Shown here: positions 45,259 through 57,455 of the stretch, one piece after another
How positions within the stretch are numbered: position 1 is the first letter of the stretch
Layout: every line of letters starts with the position of its first letter
Assembly: GCA_023700945.1 (NCBI GenBank)
Contig: JAMPXY010000002.1
Coordinates: 1-62,902, forward strand
DNA length: 62,902 nucleotides
Reading direction: 5' to 3'
Source: Alphaproteobacteria bacterium
Lineage (GTDB): Bacteria > Pseudomonadota > Alphaproteobacteria > Micavibrionales > Micavibrionaceae
Made by a program: the position numbers and the translations under genes
The notes under the pieces: model-generated
Seen by the model: the letters and a program-made list of their open reading frames with translations, nothing else
Databases searched by the model: none
What the model was told of the DNA's origin: nothing

Positions 45259-46908
45259 ATGACGCAAACTCATGCGTCTGCCACAGAGAGAACAGAAGAG
45301 ACCTTAGCCGACAGGGCGCAACACACGGTGCTACTCAAACGCCGGGCGGTCTTTCATCTCTACGGTCAGGGTGGCGGCGTCTTGGGTCGTATCCCGATCC
45401 TCGTTGGTGCCGATATTGAAAAAAAAATCGAGACCCCGCTCGGGATCGCTTTTCAAGTCAAAGAAGGAGCCTCGACCTCTGGCCCCTTGGTCGCCGGGAT
45501 CAGCATCCCCCACCCGCTTGATCCGCATCAGCCGAAATATTCCTGCGAACAACTGGACCGTCGTTACGTTGAAGATTGTCCAGTGCTGTTCCCCGAGAAA
45601 CCCAATCGCCTGTATAAAATGTTTGCAGCCAACGCCATCAATCTGGCCGAACGCATGATCGACCCTGCCAAAGTCAAGGCCGATCAGATGTTCATTGAAT
45701 CTATCAAGCGTCACTGCGAAGCCTTGCTGACAGAATTGCCCAGTGACAAAGTCCCGTTAGTTCATACCCTGCGCGAAAAATCAACTAAACGCTGGATGAC
45801 ACGTGCTGACACGCAAGCTGCGCTTAAGATATGTGGCAAACTGGGGCTCGGAGACTCTGGTGACAGCAAAAAGAAAATAGCCCCCTACGACCCCACATCA
45901 GCCACACTAGACCTCACTGCACGTATTGGAGGCCTGATCACCCGACGCAGCACCTCGAAGCATGGAGAACTGACCACCCTGTTCAAACGTGCGGCTGTCG
46001 CCAGCATGGATATGGTTAAAAAACACTGGGCGCCGCGGGAAAGCCGTATGCACGACCCTGATACGCGCCGCACGATTTTCCAAGAGGCTATGGGCGATGC
46101 CCGCCTGAGTGAATGCATTGGCTCGGTCTATTTTGCAGCCTTTGATACACGCCGCATGACTTTCCTGCCATTTTATGCCCGCAAGGACAATCTGTTCGAT
46201 ACAGGCATGAACGCCCCGGCGACCACCTTCCCGCACGACCTCAAGGTCTGGGATGCCGCCATGGCCACATCCGCTAATTTGCTGGCTTACCCGCCTCATC
46301 GCACAGAAGGCGGTGTGATTGCCGCCGACAAGGCCACGCTGCACACCTCCATTTTTGTGATTTCAGACATCATCCGTCACAAGCCCGAGGATGCCGATGT
46401 AATTTCTGTGACCTTGGGCACAGGCGAACATGTCACCGATGACATTGATGATGACGAATTGTTTGATCATTATGCCGAAAACAACGAAATTGGGAACGAA
46501 CGTATTCTCGAAGAAGCGAAAGCCTATGCCAATACTTCGGCCAACATGGCCGCAGGCAATCTGATTGGTGAGAAAAACATTTTTGTCATTTCACCACGGA
46601 TGTCCTGGCGCAATGAAGAGGAATTCCTTGAGTTTCCCTCCGCTGATATCACGGACGCTACCCCAGAGAACATGGAAAAAATTGAACACCGCGCCCAGAA
46701 GTTGATCACGGAAGAAGAACGAAAAATCAATCACGTCTGCCAGATGCTGGCCGACAATCTTTACCTGCTAGGCCTGATGGATCGGGAAAAATTCGACCGC
46801 GTCACTGAACGTCTCGGGGTCAAGGCAGCGCTGGAGAAGGATAACTACATCGCCACGCACTACCCTTATGTAGCACGCTATCTGCGGAGCCAACCCCAGC
46901 CAGATTAG
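45259..46908 (+). CDS. Diverged patatin-like paralogue with altered nucleophile elbow
   Basis: 549 residues, about 125 longer than its upstream neighbour. Shared blocks are VFHLYGQGGGVLGRIPILV versus ALFTYGGGMRGLIPAHIM; GDARLSE versus GQARLSE; and TDATPENMEKIE, INHVCQMLADN versus DDASPENLEKM, MDDICHILASN. The expected GXSXG is GASTSG at 70-75, which has no Gly two residues after either serine, and the DG motif is Asp-Lys (AADKATL). An insert of about 100 residues (roughly 80-210) is unlike the neighbour. It may be inactive, regulatory or have different chemistry. Possibly co-transcribed with the first. Confidence 0.75.
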   Translation: MTQTHASATERTEETLADRAQHTVLLKRRAVFHLYGQGGGVLGRIPILVGADIEKKIETPLGIAFQVKEGASTSGPLVAGISIPHPLDPHQPKYSCEQLDRRYVEDCPVLFPEKPNRLYKMFAANAINLAERMIDPAKVKADQMFIESIKRHCEALLTELPSDKVPLVHTLREKSTKRWMTRADTQAALKICGKLGLGDSGDSKKKIAPYDPTSATLDLTARIGGLITRRSTSKHGELTTLFKRAAVASMDMVKKHWAPRESRMHDPDTRRTIFQEAMGDARLSECIGSVYFAAFDTRRMTFLPFYARKDNLFDTGMNAPATTFPHDLKVWDAAMATSANLLAYPPHRTEGGVIAADKATLHTSIFVISDIIRHKPEDADVISVTLGTGEHVTDDIDDDELFDHYAENNEIGNERILEEAKAYANTSANMAAGNLIGEKNIFVISPRMSWRNEEEFLEFPSADITDATPENMEKIEHRAQKLITEEERKINHVCQMLADNLYLLGLMDREKFDRVTERLGVKAALEKDNYIATHYPYVARYLRSQPQPD

Positions 46909-46912
46909 GAAA

Positions 46913-49270
<2,358 letters not shown>

Positions 49271-49274
49271 GCCT

Positions 49275-50600
49275 ATGGTTTCGCGGACTCTGACCCAATA
49301 TTTCCCTCCTCTCAAAAATCTTGTCTATGCCGTACCTGCCATCCTGTTGTGCGTGGCTCTACAGATACAGCTAACCTTCTTTAAGAACGCAGATTATCTG
49401 GGCATCCGTCTAAGCGCCGCTGATTTGCTTCTACCTTTTTTGGGTTGCCTGATTATCGGGCGGCTTTTTCTAAGACGTGATCCGTGGCCACGTTGGCAAG
49501 TACCCTATACCTATCTCTGGCTTTTGGGGCTAACCACGCTGATGTCATTTGCGCTGATGAATGGCTATATACATACAGGACAATGGAATCCGTGGGCCCT
49601 GATCAACAAATATGCTGGATGGTTTGTTTTACTCGGCTACCTCGGGGTGGGGGCATGGATCGCCGGGCAAGACCGGTGCAATGGGAAAAAAATTGTAGCC
49701 GACACCTTCATCGGTTTCTGGGTGATCACGCTCATCATCTCCCTCATATATATGATCTATATCGACCTCGCGGGCACCAGTCACCAGATATATAATCTCT
49801 ACCCAATTGAAGCCCTTATGGCTAACCGCAATGCTTATGCGTTTCTCAGTTTTTCTGCATTAGGGTTTATGACCGCGCATGAGATGGGCAAGCCCAAACC
49901 AGCCTCATTTATTTTTTATTTGGTCTGGGCACTGGTACCGCTTTTTTATATTTACAATGCCTCGCGCGCAGGGCTGATAGTTCTGTTTTTCATACTTCTC
50001 GCCTATTTCATCGTGAATCTGAAGTGGTCACTCCGTCACATATTGATCCCGCTTTTAATTGGGATCACCCTCACCATCGGCTACACCCTCTGGCATAAAG
50101 ACTCTTTGGCGCTAGCCGTTACATTTAAACGCGTTCATCAAACCGCCCAGCTAACGATGCTCAGCGAGATGTCTGCTGCGGAGGTTCACGAAAAACTGGA
50201 CTATGATGGCGATCAGGTACGCCTTCACACCTTTCAGGATGCCCTTGCTGTTTGGCAAACCCATCCTGTTTTTGGTGGCGGGTTTGGTTCTTTCAGGAAA
50301 TACCAGCTTGAGAATCGCGGCACCTATAGCGATGTCATAGATTTCACCGCGCTATGGCTACTGGCCGAAACCGGGCTAGTAGGCCTCGGCGCCTTTGTGG
50401 TTTTTTTCGCGCTTTCCCTGTGGAGAATTTTCCGGCGGATCAGGATGAAACAGGACCCAGACGGGTTTTATCTCGGCGTTCTCATGATCATGCTGGTGTT
50501 TGCCATCATGTCACTGGTCCATGAATTGCTGTACACGCGGTTCCTTTGGTTTTTCATGGGGATGGCTCTGGCCGTCCCCGCGCCCGAGAGACATTCCTAA
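49275..50600 (+). CDS. O-antigen ligase/polymerase-like membrane protein (Wzy_C type)
   Basis: 441 residues with about ten to eleven membrane helices (for example NLVYAVPAILLCVALQIQL, LAYFIVNLKWSLRHIL). A large non-membrane loop (about 300-355) contains WQTHPVFGGGFGSFRKY and DFTALWLLAETGLVG, typical of the O-antigen ligase/Wzy polymerase group. It would join or polymerise sugar repeats at the periplasmic face. It follows the flippase-like gene by four bases. Its last four bases overlap the convergent kinase gene. No other O-antigen genes lie here, so the glycan is undefined. Confidence 0.8.
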   Translation: MVSRTLTQYFPPLKNLVYAVPAILLCVALQIQLTFFKNADYLGIRLSAADLLLPFLGCLIIGRLFLRRDPWPRWQVPYTYLWLLGLTTLMSFALMNGYIHTGQWNPWALINKYAGWFVLLGYLGVGAWIAGQDRCNGKKIVADTFIGFWVITLIISLIYMIYIDLAGTSHQIYNLYPIEALMANRNAYAFLSFSALGFMTAHEMGKPKPASFIFYLVWALVPLFYIYNASRAGLIVLFFILLAYFIVNLKWSLRHILIPLLIGITLTIGYTLWHKDSLALAVTFKRVHQTAQLTMLSEMSAAEVHEKLDYDGDQVRLHTFQDALAVWQTHPVFGGGFGSFRKYQLENRGTYSDVIDFTALWLLAETGLVGLGAFVVFFALSLWRIFRRIRMKQDPDGFYLGVLMIMLVFAIMSLVHELLYTRFLWFFMGMALAVPAPERHS

Positions 50601-51688
50601 AAAGCATCCAGCCTAATAAATTGCGCGACCTTGGCCGGGTCGACCACCAGCACGCTATCAAAGCGAATGTCATTTTTGCTAAACCACGCCTGTAGTGGTG
50701 CCAAAACCGGATCATGCAAGGCATCGGCGATATAGCCCGCCACCCGTGGCATATGCTGTATATACCGATCTTTGCCATCGCGTACCGCCAGCCGGATAAA
50801 CTGCCCTATCACCCGGCAATGAAACTGTGTGGCTAACACTCGGTACCACGACCGAAATGTTTCTTCTTCCGTGGATGTCATGCCCTCACAAAAACGGTTC
50901 AGCATATTGCGGCGTAGTTCCGGCGGCACATCAACCCGGGCATCTTCCAGCAAATTGGCCAGATCATAAGGCACAGGCCCCGTCATGGCCCCTTGAAAAT
51001 CAAGGATACCACAGCGGGCCAGACCTTGGCGTTGCGGCATCCACATCAGATTTTCAAAATGGTAGTCAATATGCAGGAAACCCTCTGGCACTGGTGGTAG
51101 AGATTTTTCAATAGCATCCCACACCGCCAGATATTCTTCCACCATGCCGTCAGGATTAAGGGCCCCCTTCTGAGCCGCCACGAACCAATCCACCAGACGA
51201 CGGCGACCAGTGTGAACATGGCTGTCGTAATAACGTGGCAGGGTGATATCTCCGGCTTTGGCATTCAGGCGCATGAACTTCAGCACATCTGTCGCCAGCT
51301 CATATAACTCCTGCCGATCAACTCCGGAATTCAGAGCCAGCTTGAAAGAAGTACTGCCAAAATCTTCAAGCAGGAGATAACCCTCCTGAACATCCTTCTG
51401 GTAAACCTCTGGTGCCATCAACCCAAGTGTACGCAAATAATTACTGATACGGACAAAGTCACCCATGTTGTGGCCGGGCGTCACAAACGCACTGCCGTCA
51501 GGCACAGCTTCCATCAAAATAGCGCTGGCCCCGTTTTGAGCCTGCAGACGAAAATAGCGGCGGAATGCGCAATCATCCCCAACGGCCGCCATGGTCGCAT
51601 GCGACCAGCCATGACGGCTAAGGAAATCCCCGCGCAAGGGATCCCGGGCATCGAACCAGTCCTGAATTTTTGGTAGTGCTTGCGACAT
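50597..51688 (-). CDS. Aminoglycoside-phosphotransferase-fold kinase (AmgK-like sugar kinase)
   Basis: 363 residues. The kinase loop is HIDYHFENLMW (HXDX4N) and the metal site is GILDFQGAM; the N-lobe has LLLEDFGSTSFKLAL. This resembles AmgK, which phosphorylates MurNAc/GlcNAc at the anomeric position for peptidoglycan recycling. In other alphaproteobacteria amgK is usually beside tsaE and murU, neither of which is here, so substrate assignment is tentative. It is not likely a resistance gene. It is convergent with the O-antigen-ligase-like gene. Confidence 0.82.
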   Translation of the reverse strand: MSQALPKIQDWFDARDPLRGDFLSRHGWSHATMAAVGDDCAFRRYFRLQAQNGASAILMEAVPDGSAFVTPGHNMGDFVRISNYLRTLGLMAPEVYQKDVQEGYLLLEDFGSTSFKLALNSGVDRQELYELATDVLKFMRLNAKAGDITLPRYYDSHVHTGRRRLVDWFVAAQKGALNPDGMVEEYLAVWDAIEKSLPPVPEGFLHIDYHFENLMWMPQRQGLARCGILDFQGAMTGPVPYDLANLLEDARVDVPPELRRNMLNRFCEGMTSTEEETFRSWYRVLATQFHCRVIGQFIRLAVRDGKDRYIQHMPRVAGYIADALHDPVLAPLQAWFSKNDIRFDSVLVVDPAKVAQFIRLDAF

Positions 51689-51749
51689 GATCTAGACATA
51701 TAAGGGCTGGCCATAAATGCAACCGGAATCAATCAGGAATCCGGGATTA

Positions 51750-52175
51750 TCAGCCGTTTTTACCATCATCTTTGCTTGTCGATTTACCCTTATTCGCCAT
51801 CTGTTTCAGGGCATCAATATGCGCTTGCGAGGCCTGCTTGCGTCGTGTCGGCGGCGCTCCGGTATCACGTCCAAAAAGTGAAGCATTATCACTTGCGAGT
51901 GCCTTTAATATCTCTTTGCCGAAAGTATCCGGTGCCATATCTAGCGATTGCGGAGACTCGGGGATATCGGCCACCTGTTCTTCGCTTTCCTGCTTATACA
52001 CCACGCGGCTGATGGCATGGGCGACAATCCCCGTCAAATGTGGCTGGGCCAACGCCTGTAAAAGCTTGTGATCCTGCGTACACCAGGCAATTACCTGCTG
52101 ACGGGCCTTGGTGCTGTTACCCTTGCTCATGCTCAAAGCTTCAAGGATGCGTTTTTCAGCGTATTCACGGCTCAT
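51750..52175 (-). CDS. Hypothetical protein, helical N-terminus and disordered tail
   Basis: 141 residues. The first 60 are helical (AEKRILEALSMSKGNSTKAR, QQVIAWCTQDHKLLQALAQP) and the rest is polar and low in order, ending KQMANKGKSTSKDDGKNG. The start sequence MSREYAEKRILEAL looks conserved in structure, but I cannot name a family. It is soluble. It ends 61 bp before the AmgK-like start on the same strand, so an operon is possible. Confidence 0.72.
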   Translation of the reverse strand: MSREYAEKRILEALSMSKGNSTKARQQVIAWCTQDHKLLQALAQPHLTGIVAHAISRVVYKQESEEQVADIPESPQSLDMAPDTFGKEILKALASDNASLFGRDTGAPPTRRKQASQAHIDALKQMANKGKSTSKDDGKNG

Positions 52176-52302
52176 GGATAATTCCGCTTTTTCAGGGTCA
52201 GAACATTACCCCATCATTTTCTCATAGAAACGACAAAAAGACCAATACTCTCCCCAGCCAGCCCTCACCTCGGCAAGATTATTATATTTTCATAAACCAA
52301 AG

Positions 52303-53514
52303 CTAAGTGACCACCAAAACTTTGCTCAGTGCCATATAAAGGCCTGCTTGTTGCGGCTCGCAGTGGTGACGTTCGACTAATTCGTAAAGCTCCCGAACAT
52401 TCGCTTCTACTTTTTGTCGAGTCATGGCTTTGGCTTCTTCGGCTTTATTACTGCCCTTGGAAGTCAGCTCCACAAACGCAGCGATAACGCCTCCGGCATT
52501 GGCAATAAAATCCGGCACCAGATGAATACCGCGTTCATAAAGCTTTGTACGAGCCTCTTCCGTGCAGGGGCCATTAGCGCCCTCGCAAACAAATCGCGCC
52601 ATCACCTTGACCGAATTTGTTTCCGTCAGAACATTTTGTACCGCACAGGGATATAGGATGTCGGCATCAACATATAAAACAGCTTCGCAATCATCGGATA
52701 TCTTGTCGGCTTCCTGTGGCAGCAATTTAATCACTGCATCAACGTCTTGACGAGTTAATGCCTCCTTCAGTGCCGTACCAGGGGCCGTCCGCAGCATCCA
52801 TGTTCCGCCATATTTCGGATCAGCCAAAGCCTGCAACCGTGCCCCGGTTTCACTAAAATAACGGAACACCGCTGCGCCCATCGCGCCCATACCCTGAATA
52901 GCAAAGGTACTAGAAGCGACATCAACCCCATGAATATCCATCATCGCACGTCCTGCAACCGCAACCCCCAGGCCCGCAATCCCTTCGCGGTCGTAATCGG
53001 TCCCGCCCATGCTGACGGGCTTTCCGGTAAAGCACGAGGTTGATTTCAGTTCATCACACGCCCACAGTGCATGCTCCGGACGACCGCCGATATCAAAACC
53101 GAAACCGCCAAACGGCCCACCATTCTCACGCAAAAACGGAGCACACAATTTGACGAAGCGGCGATATTTTTTTTCAAAGTCCGGGGCTGCCGGATCAGCC
53201 CGCAAACCTGATTTCGAACCCCCGAGGGGCAAACCTGCCGCCGCATTTTTAAGCGCCATCGTCCGGGCCAGCATTTTGATTTCGTCCAGAGTGACATTCT
53301 GGGTGATCCGTGTTCCCCCCTTGCCGCTACGCTCCATCGGACCACCAACACTAATCCCGGTATTCCAGACAACGATATAGCCCTCAACCCCCAGAGCCGG
53401 ATCACGCACGACTGTCTCCAGTTCGGGCATCATCGCCTCAAAACGTGTCTTGAGATCATGCAACTGTTCATCGAATATCCCGGACTCAGCGGTCACTTTC
53501 AATGCGGCACTCAT
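52303..53514 (-). CDS. Glu/Leu/Phe/Val dehydrogenase family protein (glutamate dehydrogenase-like)
   Basis: 403 residues. The family converts amino acids to 2-oxo acids with NAD(P). Features are GGTRITQNVTLDEIKMLARTM, ALKNAAAGLPLGGSKSGL with the active-site Lys, FGFDIGGRPEHALWACDELK, STFAIQGMGAMGAAVFRYFS (dinucleotide-binding domain) and CEGANGPCTEEA, VPDFIANAGGVIAAF. The substrate may be glutamate, but the catalytic loop GGSKSGL differs slightly from the usual GGAKGG. It lies between the unknown gene and mfd, on the same strand as both. Confidence 0.88.
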   Translation of the reverse strand: MSAALKVTAESGIFDEQLHDLKTRFEAMMPELETVVRDPALGVEGYIVVWNTGISVGGPMERSGKGGTRITQNVTLDEIKMLARTMALKNAAAGLPLGGSKSGLRADPAAPDFEKKYRRFVKLCAPFLRENGGPFGGFGFDIGGRPEHALWACDELKSTSCFTGKPVSMGGTDYDREGIAGLGVAVAGRAMMDIHGVDVASSTFAIQGMGAMGAAVFRYFSETGARLQALADPKYGGTWMLRTAPGTALKEALTRQDVDAVIKLLPQEADKISDDCEAVLYVDADILYPCAVQNVLTETNSVKVMARFVCEGANGPCTEEARTKLYERGIHLVPDFIANAGGVIAAFVELTSKGSNKAEEAKAMTRQKVEANVRELYELVERHHCEPQQAGLYMALSKVLVVT

Positions 53515-53616
53515 GGCAATACTCCCGTGTTTTCAAGAAAAACTCCTTCCCGAAGATACGCCCATAGGCCGGAGCCGCCAAGAGGGCGGGTTTGCAGGTG
53601 CGAAAAGCTGGAAATC

Positions 53617-56600
53617 TCAGTTTTGCTGGGCCGCAGCCAACTCTTTGACTAACGCCTCAACTCCCTTGACGCGTTGCTGTGTACTGAGCCACTGGCGCGG
53701 GGTAAAAAGTTTCTGGTCAGGGCGCAGTTTGACCGAACCACCCTTCTCCTGAATCCATTTCATCAGGCCCGGCACATGAGGCGGGCTATCTTTATAGAAA
53801 CCGATGACCACGCCTTTGGGCCCCGCATCAAGACGATCAACCCCTGCAAGGCGACTAAATTGTTTGATCGCAACAATCGAAAGCAGATTTTCAAATTCCT
53901 CAGGCAACGGGCCAAAACGGTCGATCATTTCGGCGGCAAAACCTTCGATGGCCTGTTTATCTTCCAGTTCTGACAGGCGGCGATAGAGCGACATGCGCAC
54001 GTTCAGGTCGGCCACATAATGTTCAGGAATAAGCACGGAGGTGCCGAGATTGATCTGCGGCGACCATTTATCCGGGATGACTTCCCCGCCCGCAATGTCA
54101 AAGCCTTCACGCGCAGCGGCAACAGCTTCCTCCAGCATCTGCTGGTACAGTTCAACCCCCACTTCGCGGATATGGCCGGATTGTTCCTCGCCCAGCAGAT
54201 TGCCCGCGCCGCGAATATCCATGTCGTGGCTGGCAAGCTGGAAGCCTGCGCCGAGCGTATCGAGCGTTTCCAGCACCTCAAGACGTTTTTGCGCCTGATC
54301 GGTCAGTTTCTTGGTGGGTTCGTAAGTCAGATAGGCGTAGGCCCGTACTTTGGAACGACCAATGCGGCCCCGGATCTGATAAAGCTGCGCCAGACCAAAC
54401 AGATCGGAGCGATGCACGATCATCGTATTGGCCGTCGGAATATCGATGCCATTTTCAATGATATTGGTCGCCAGCAGGACGTTATACTGACCGTCATAGA
54501 AGGCAGTCATGCGATCTTCGAGTTCTTGCGGACTCATCTGGCCGTGGGCGCTAATCACCTTTACCTCCGGCACCAGTTCTTTCAGCATATCCTCGACATC
54601 CTGAATATCTTTGATACGCGGGCAGACATAGAAGGACTGGCCGCCGCGATAATGCTCGCGCAGGATCGCTTCACGGATGACAACCGGATCAAACGGCAGC
54701 ACAAAAGTGCGGATTGCCAGACGGTCAACAGGCGGCGATGCGATAATGCTCATATCGCGCACACCTGTCAGCGCCATCTGTAATGTGCGCGGGATCGGCG
54801 TCGCGGTCAGCGTCAACACGTGAACATTGGCCTTCAGCTCTTTGAGTTTTTCTTTCTGCTTCACGCCGAAACGCTGTTCCTCATCGACGATGACGAGGCC
54901 CAGATGCGCGAATTTAATTTTTTCGGCCAGAATAGCATGAGTGCCAACAACGATGTTGACGCTGCCATCGGTCAGACCCTTGCGGGTCAAATCAGCATCG
55001 CGGGCATTAACCATACGTGAAAGCTGGCCCACGCGAATGCCGGTGCCGGCAAAGCGTTGCGTGAAATTGTTGTAATGCTGGCGGGCCAACAATGTCGTCG
55101 GCACCACGACAGCCACCTGCGTCCCGTGCATCGCCGCCACATAGGCACCGCGCAGAGCAATCTCGGTCTTGCCAAAACCGACATCGCCGCAGACAAGACG
55201 ATCCATCGGCTGTCCGCTGATCAGATCTTTTTGCACATCATCAATCGCGCGCTGCTGGTCGTCGGTTTCCTGATAGGGGAAACGTGCCACGAAATCGTTA
55301 TAGGTGGCGGTAACTTCCATGACCTCGCCACGCTGCAACTGGCGGGCAGCGGCAATTTTCAGCAGGCCTTCAGCCATGATCATCAGGTCTTTTTTGACCT
55401 TGGCCTTACGCGCCTGCCAGCCTGCACCACCCAGCTTATCCAACTGGGTGGTGTCACCCTCGCCGCCAAAGCGTGAGAGCACTTCGATATTTTCAACCGG
55501 CACAAACAAGCGGTCGCCGCCATCATAGACGATTTTCAGGCAATCATGCAGCGTACCCGCGGCCTCGACTGTTTCAAGACTTTCGAAGCGCCCAATACCG
55601 TGATCGATATGAACAACCAGATCGCCGGGGGCGAGCGATGATACTTCGCGCAGGAAATTATCGGCCTTTTTACGTTTTTTCGACACACGCGCCAGACGGT
55701 CGCCAAGCAGATCCTGTTCAGTAATCACCGCGAGATCGGGCGCAACAAAACCATGTTCCAGCGCCAATATGGCCATGCCAACCTGGTGCGTATCCAGTTT
55801 CTTTAGATCTTCAGCACCGCCGATTTCTACTAGGTTGGCAAAACCCGCCGCCAGCATCAGGCTACGCAAACGCTCGCGTGAGCCCATACTGTAGGCAGCG
55901 ATGACAATCTTGCGTCCGCCCTTGCGCAGTTCCGAAACATGTTCACCCAGCGCCTTGAAAATATCGCCGTTCGGCAACGCGCGAATGTCAGCGAAGTCAC
56001 GGCCTCTACGGGCGCCCTCTTCCGCTTCATTCGTGGCACCAAAGGGCGATAGCGTATAAACGTCTTTTAAATGCCCGATCCAGTCCTGCTCGGATAAATA
56101 CAGCCGCGCCCAAGGCAACGGATGATAAATCGTGCCGCTTAAGGAAACATCAGCGCCATCTTTTTTCAGTTTGCGTTTACTGCCCGCATCTTCCAGCGTG
56201 CGGCGGGCCTGATAGAAATCGGCAATCTGGGTCAAGCGCTCGATGCGCGCTTGCTCTGCCGCCGCATCCATCGTCACCAAAGCGTTCGGCACATAATCAA
56301 ACAAGGTATCCATCTGCTCGAAAAACAGCGGCAACCAGTGATCCATGCCGTTATAGCGGCGGCCTGCACTGATTGATTCATACAGCGGGTCATTGTCGTT
56401 GATCACACCAAACAGGTCGCGATAGCCGGAACGAAAACGACTGATTGAATCCTCATCAAGAAAAAATTCAGTAGCTGGATGCAAAACCAGTTTAGAAAGC
56501 TTTTTATCCGTGCGCTGGCTGGCAGGATCAAAGGTGCGGATGCTTTCGATTTCGTCGCCGAACAGATCAAGCCGAACCGGCTCATCATAGCCGGGTGGAA

Positions 56601-57141
56601 AAATATCGACGATGCCACCCCGGAAAGCATATTCGCCATGTTCGCGCACGGTGTCAGTGCGGTTATAGCCGTTATTATGCAGGAAGGTTTGCAGTTGATC
56701 CTGCTTCAGACGGCCGCCGCGTTCAGCAATCAGGCTGGCCCCGGCGATGGTATCTTTCGGCGTCACTTTTTGCGTGATGGCGTTCACGGTCGTCAACAGA
56801 ATGCGCGGGTGACGTTCGCGCTGCTGCTCCCAGGCGATCAGAGTGCAGAGGGCCGCCACACGCTGGGCGACGATTTCAACATTGGGGGAGACACGGTCAT
56901 AAGGCAGGCAGTCCCACGCCGGGAACATTACGATTTTTACATCGGGCGCGAAAAACGCGATCAGGTCATGGAGTTCGGCCACACGGGTATCGTCCATGGC
57001 GACATGGATCAGCACGCGATCATCCGGCATCAGCGCGCGGGTGCGCTCGATCAGGATGCGCGCATCCTGCCCTTCCGGTGCGCCATGGATGACCGGATGG
57101 GTCAAGATCTTCACATTCGGTTTTTCGGCAAGCTGCGACAT
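53617..57141 (-). CDS. mfd: Transcription-repair coupling factor Mfd
   Basis: 1174 residues (E. coli 1148). Mfd removes stalled RNA polymerase at DNA damage and recruits UvrA. The N-terminal UvrB-like region begins with LIERTRALMPDDRVLIHVAM. The RNA polymerase interaction domain starts APGDLVVHIDHGIGRFESLE. The motor domain has CGDVGFGKTEIALRGAYVAA (Walker A), VDEEQRFGVKQKEKL (DEEQ), TATPIPRTLQMAL and RIGRSKVRAYAYL. Start is two bases before sdhE on the same strand, a common alphaproteobacterial arrangement. Confidence 0.97.
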   Translation of the reverse strand: MSQLAEKPNVKILTHPVIHGAPEGQDARILIERTRALMPDDRVLIHVAMDDTRVAELHDLIAFFAPDVKIVMFPAWDCLPYDRVSPNVEIVAQRVAALCTLIAWEQQRERHPRILLTTVNAITQKVTPKDTIAGASLIAERGGRLKQDQLQTFLHNNGYNRTDTVREHGEYAFRGGIVDIFPPGYDEPVRLDLFGDEIESIRTFDPASQRTDKKLSKLVLHPATEFFLDEDSISRFRSGYRDLFGVINDNDPLYESISAGRRYNGMDHWLPLFFEQMDTLFDYVPNALVTMDAAAEQARIERLTQIADFYQARRTLEDAGSKRKLKKDGADVSLSGTIYHPLPWARLYLSEQDWIGHLKDVYTLSPFGATNEAEEGARRGRDFADIRALPNGDIFKALGEHVSELRKGGRKIVIAAYSMGSRERLRSLMLAAGFANLVEIGGAEDLKKLDTHQVGMAILALEHGFVAPDLAVITEQDLLGDRLARVSKKRKKADNFLREVSSLAPGDLVVHIDHGIGRFESLETVEAAGTLHDCLKIVYDGGDRLFVPVENIEVLSRFGGEGDTTQLDKLGGAGWQARKAKVKKDLMIMAEGLLKIAAARQLQRGEVMEVTATYNDFVARFPYQETDDQQRAIDDVQKDLISGQPMDRLVCGDVGFGKTEIALRGAYVAAMHGTQVAVVVPTTLLARQHYNNFTQRFAGTGIRVGQLSRMVNARDADLTRKGLTDGSVNIVVGTHAILAEKIKFAHLGLVIVDEEQRFGVKQKEKLKELKANVHVLTLTATPIPRTLQMALTGVRDMSIIASPPVDRLAIRTFVLPFDPVVIREAILREHYRGGQSFYVCPRIKDIQDVEDMLKELVPEVKVISAHGQMSPQELEDRMTAFYDGQYNVLLATNIIENGIDIPTANTMIVHRSDLFGLAQLYQIRGRIGRSKVRAYAYLTYEPTKKLTDQAQKRLEVLETLDTLGAGFQLASHDMDIRGAGNLLGEEQSGHIREVGVELYQQMLEEAVAAAREGFDIAGGEVIPDKWSPQINLGTSVLIPEHYVADLNVRMSLYRRLSELEDKQAIEGFAAEMIDRFGPLPEEFENLLSIVAIKQFSRLAGVDRLDAGPKGVVIGFYKDSPPHVPGLMKWIQEKGGSVKLRPDQKLFTPRQWLSTQQRVKGVEALVKELAAAQQN

Positions 57142-57142
57142 G

Positions 57143-57412
57143 TCAGCCCTTGCTATATTGGTGAGCCAGTAGCTTTTCCAGCAAAGGGGTCACCAGATTG
57201 GCCGGCGGCGCTTCCACCCCGGCAATCCAGTTATAAAGCTCGGGATCACTCGTATCGAGCAAAGCCTCATAGCCTTGCAAGTCGATTTCCGTAAAGCTGG
57301 AAACATGTTGATCCGCAAATGAACCCATAATCAGGTCCATTTCCCTTGTCCCCCGGTGCCACGACCGGAAGATCAGGCGTTTGCGCCAATTCTGTAATTC
57401 CTCTAAATTCAT
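57143..57412 (-). CDS. sdhE: Succinate dehydrogenase assembly factor SdhE
   Basis: 89 residues. SdhE (DUF339) promotes covalent FAD attachment to the SdhA subunit. The conserved RSXHRGXXEXDXXXG is RSWHRGTREMDLIMG. The C-terminal PELYNWIAGVEAPPANLV is also typical. It is divergent from recG across 43 bp and runs directly into mfd, separated by one base, so mfd is probably translated from the same transcript. Confidence 0.94.
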   Translation of the reverse strand: MNLEELQNWRKRLIFRSWHRGTREMDLIMGSFADQHVSSFTEIDLQGYEALLDTSDPELYNWIAGVEAPPANLVTPLLEKLLAHQYSKG

Positions 57413-57455
57413 GGCACTCTTCTAAACCATCCGCAGGGACTTAGACAAAGCAAAA

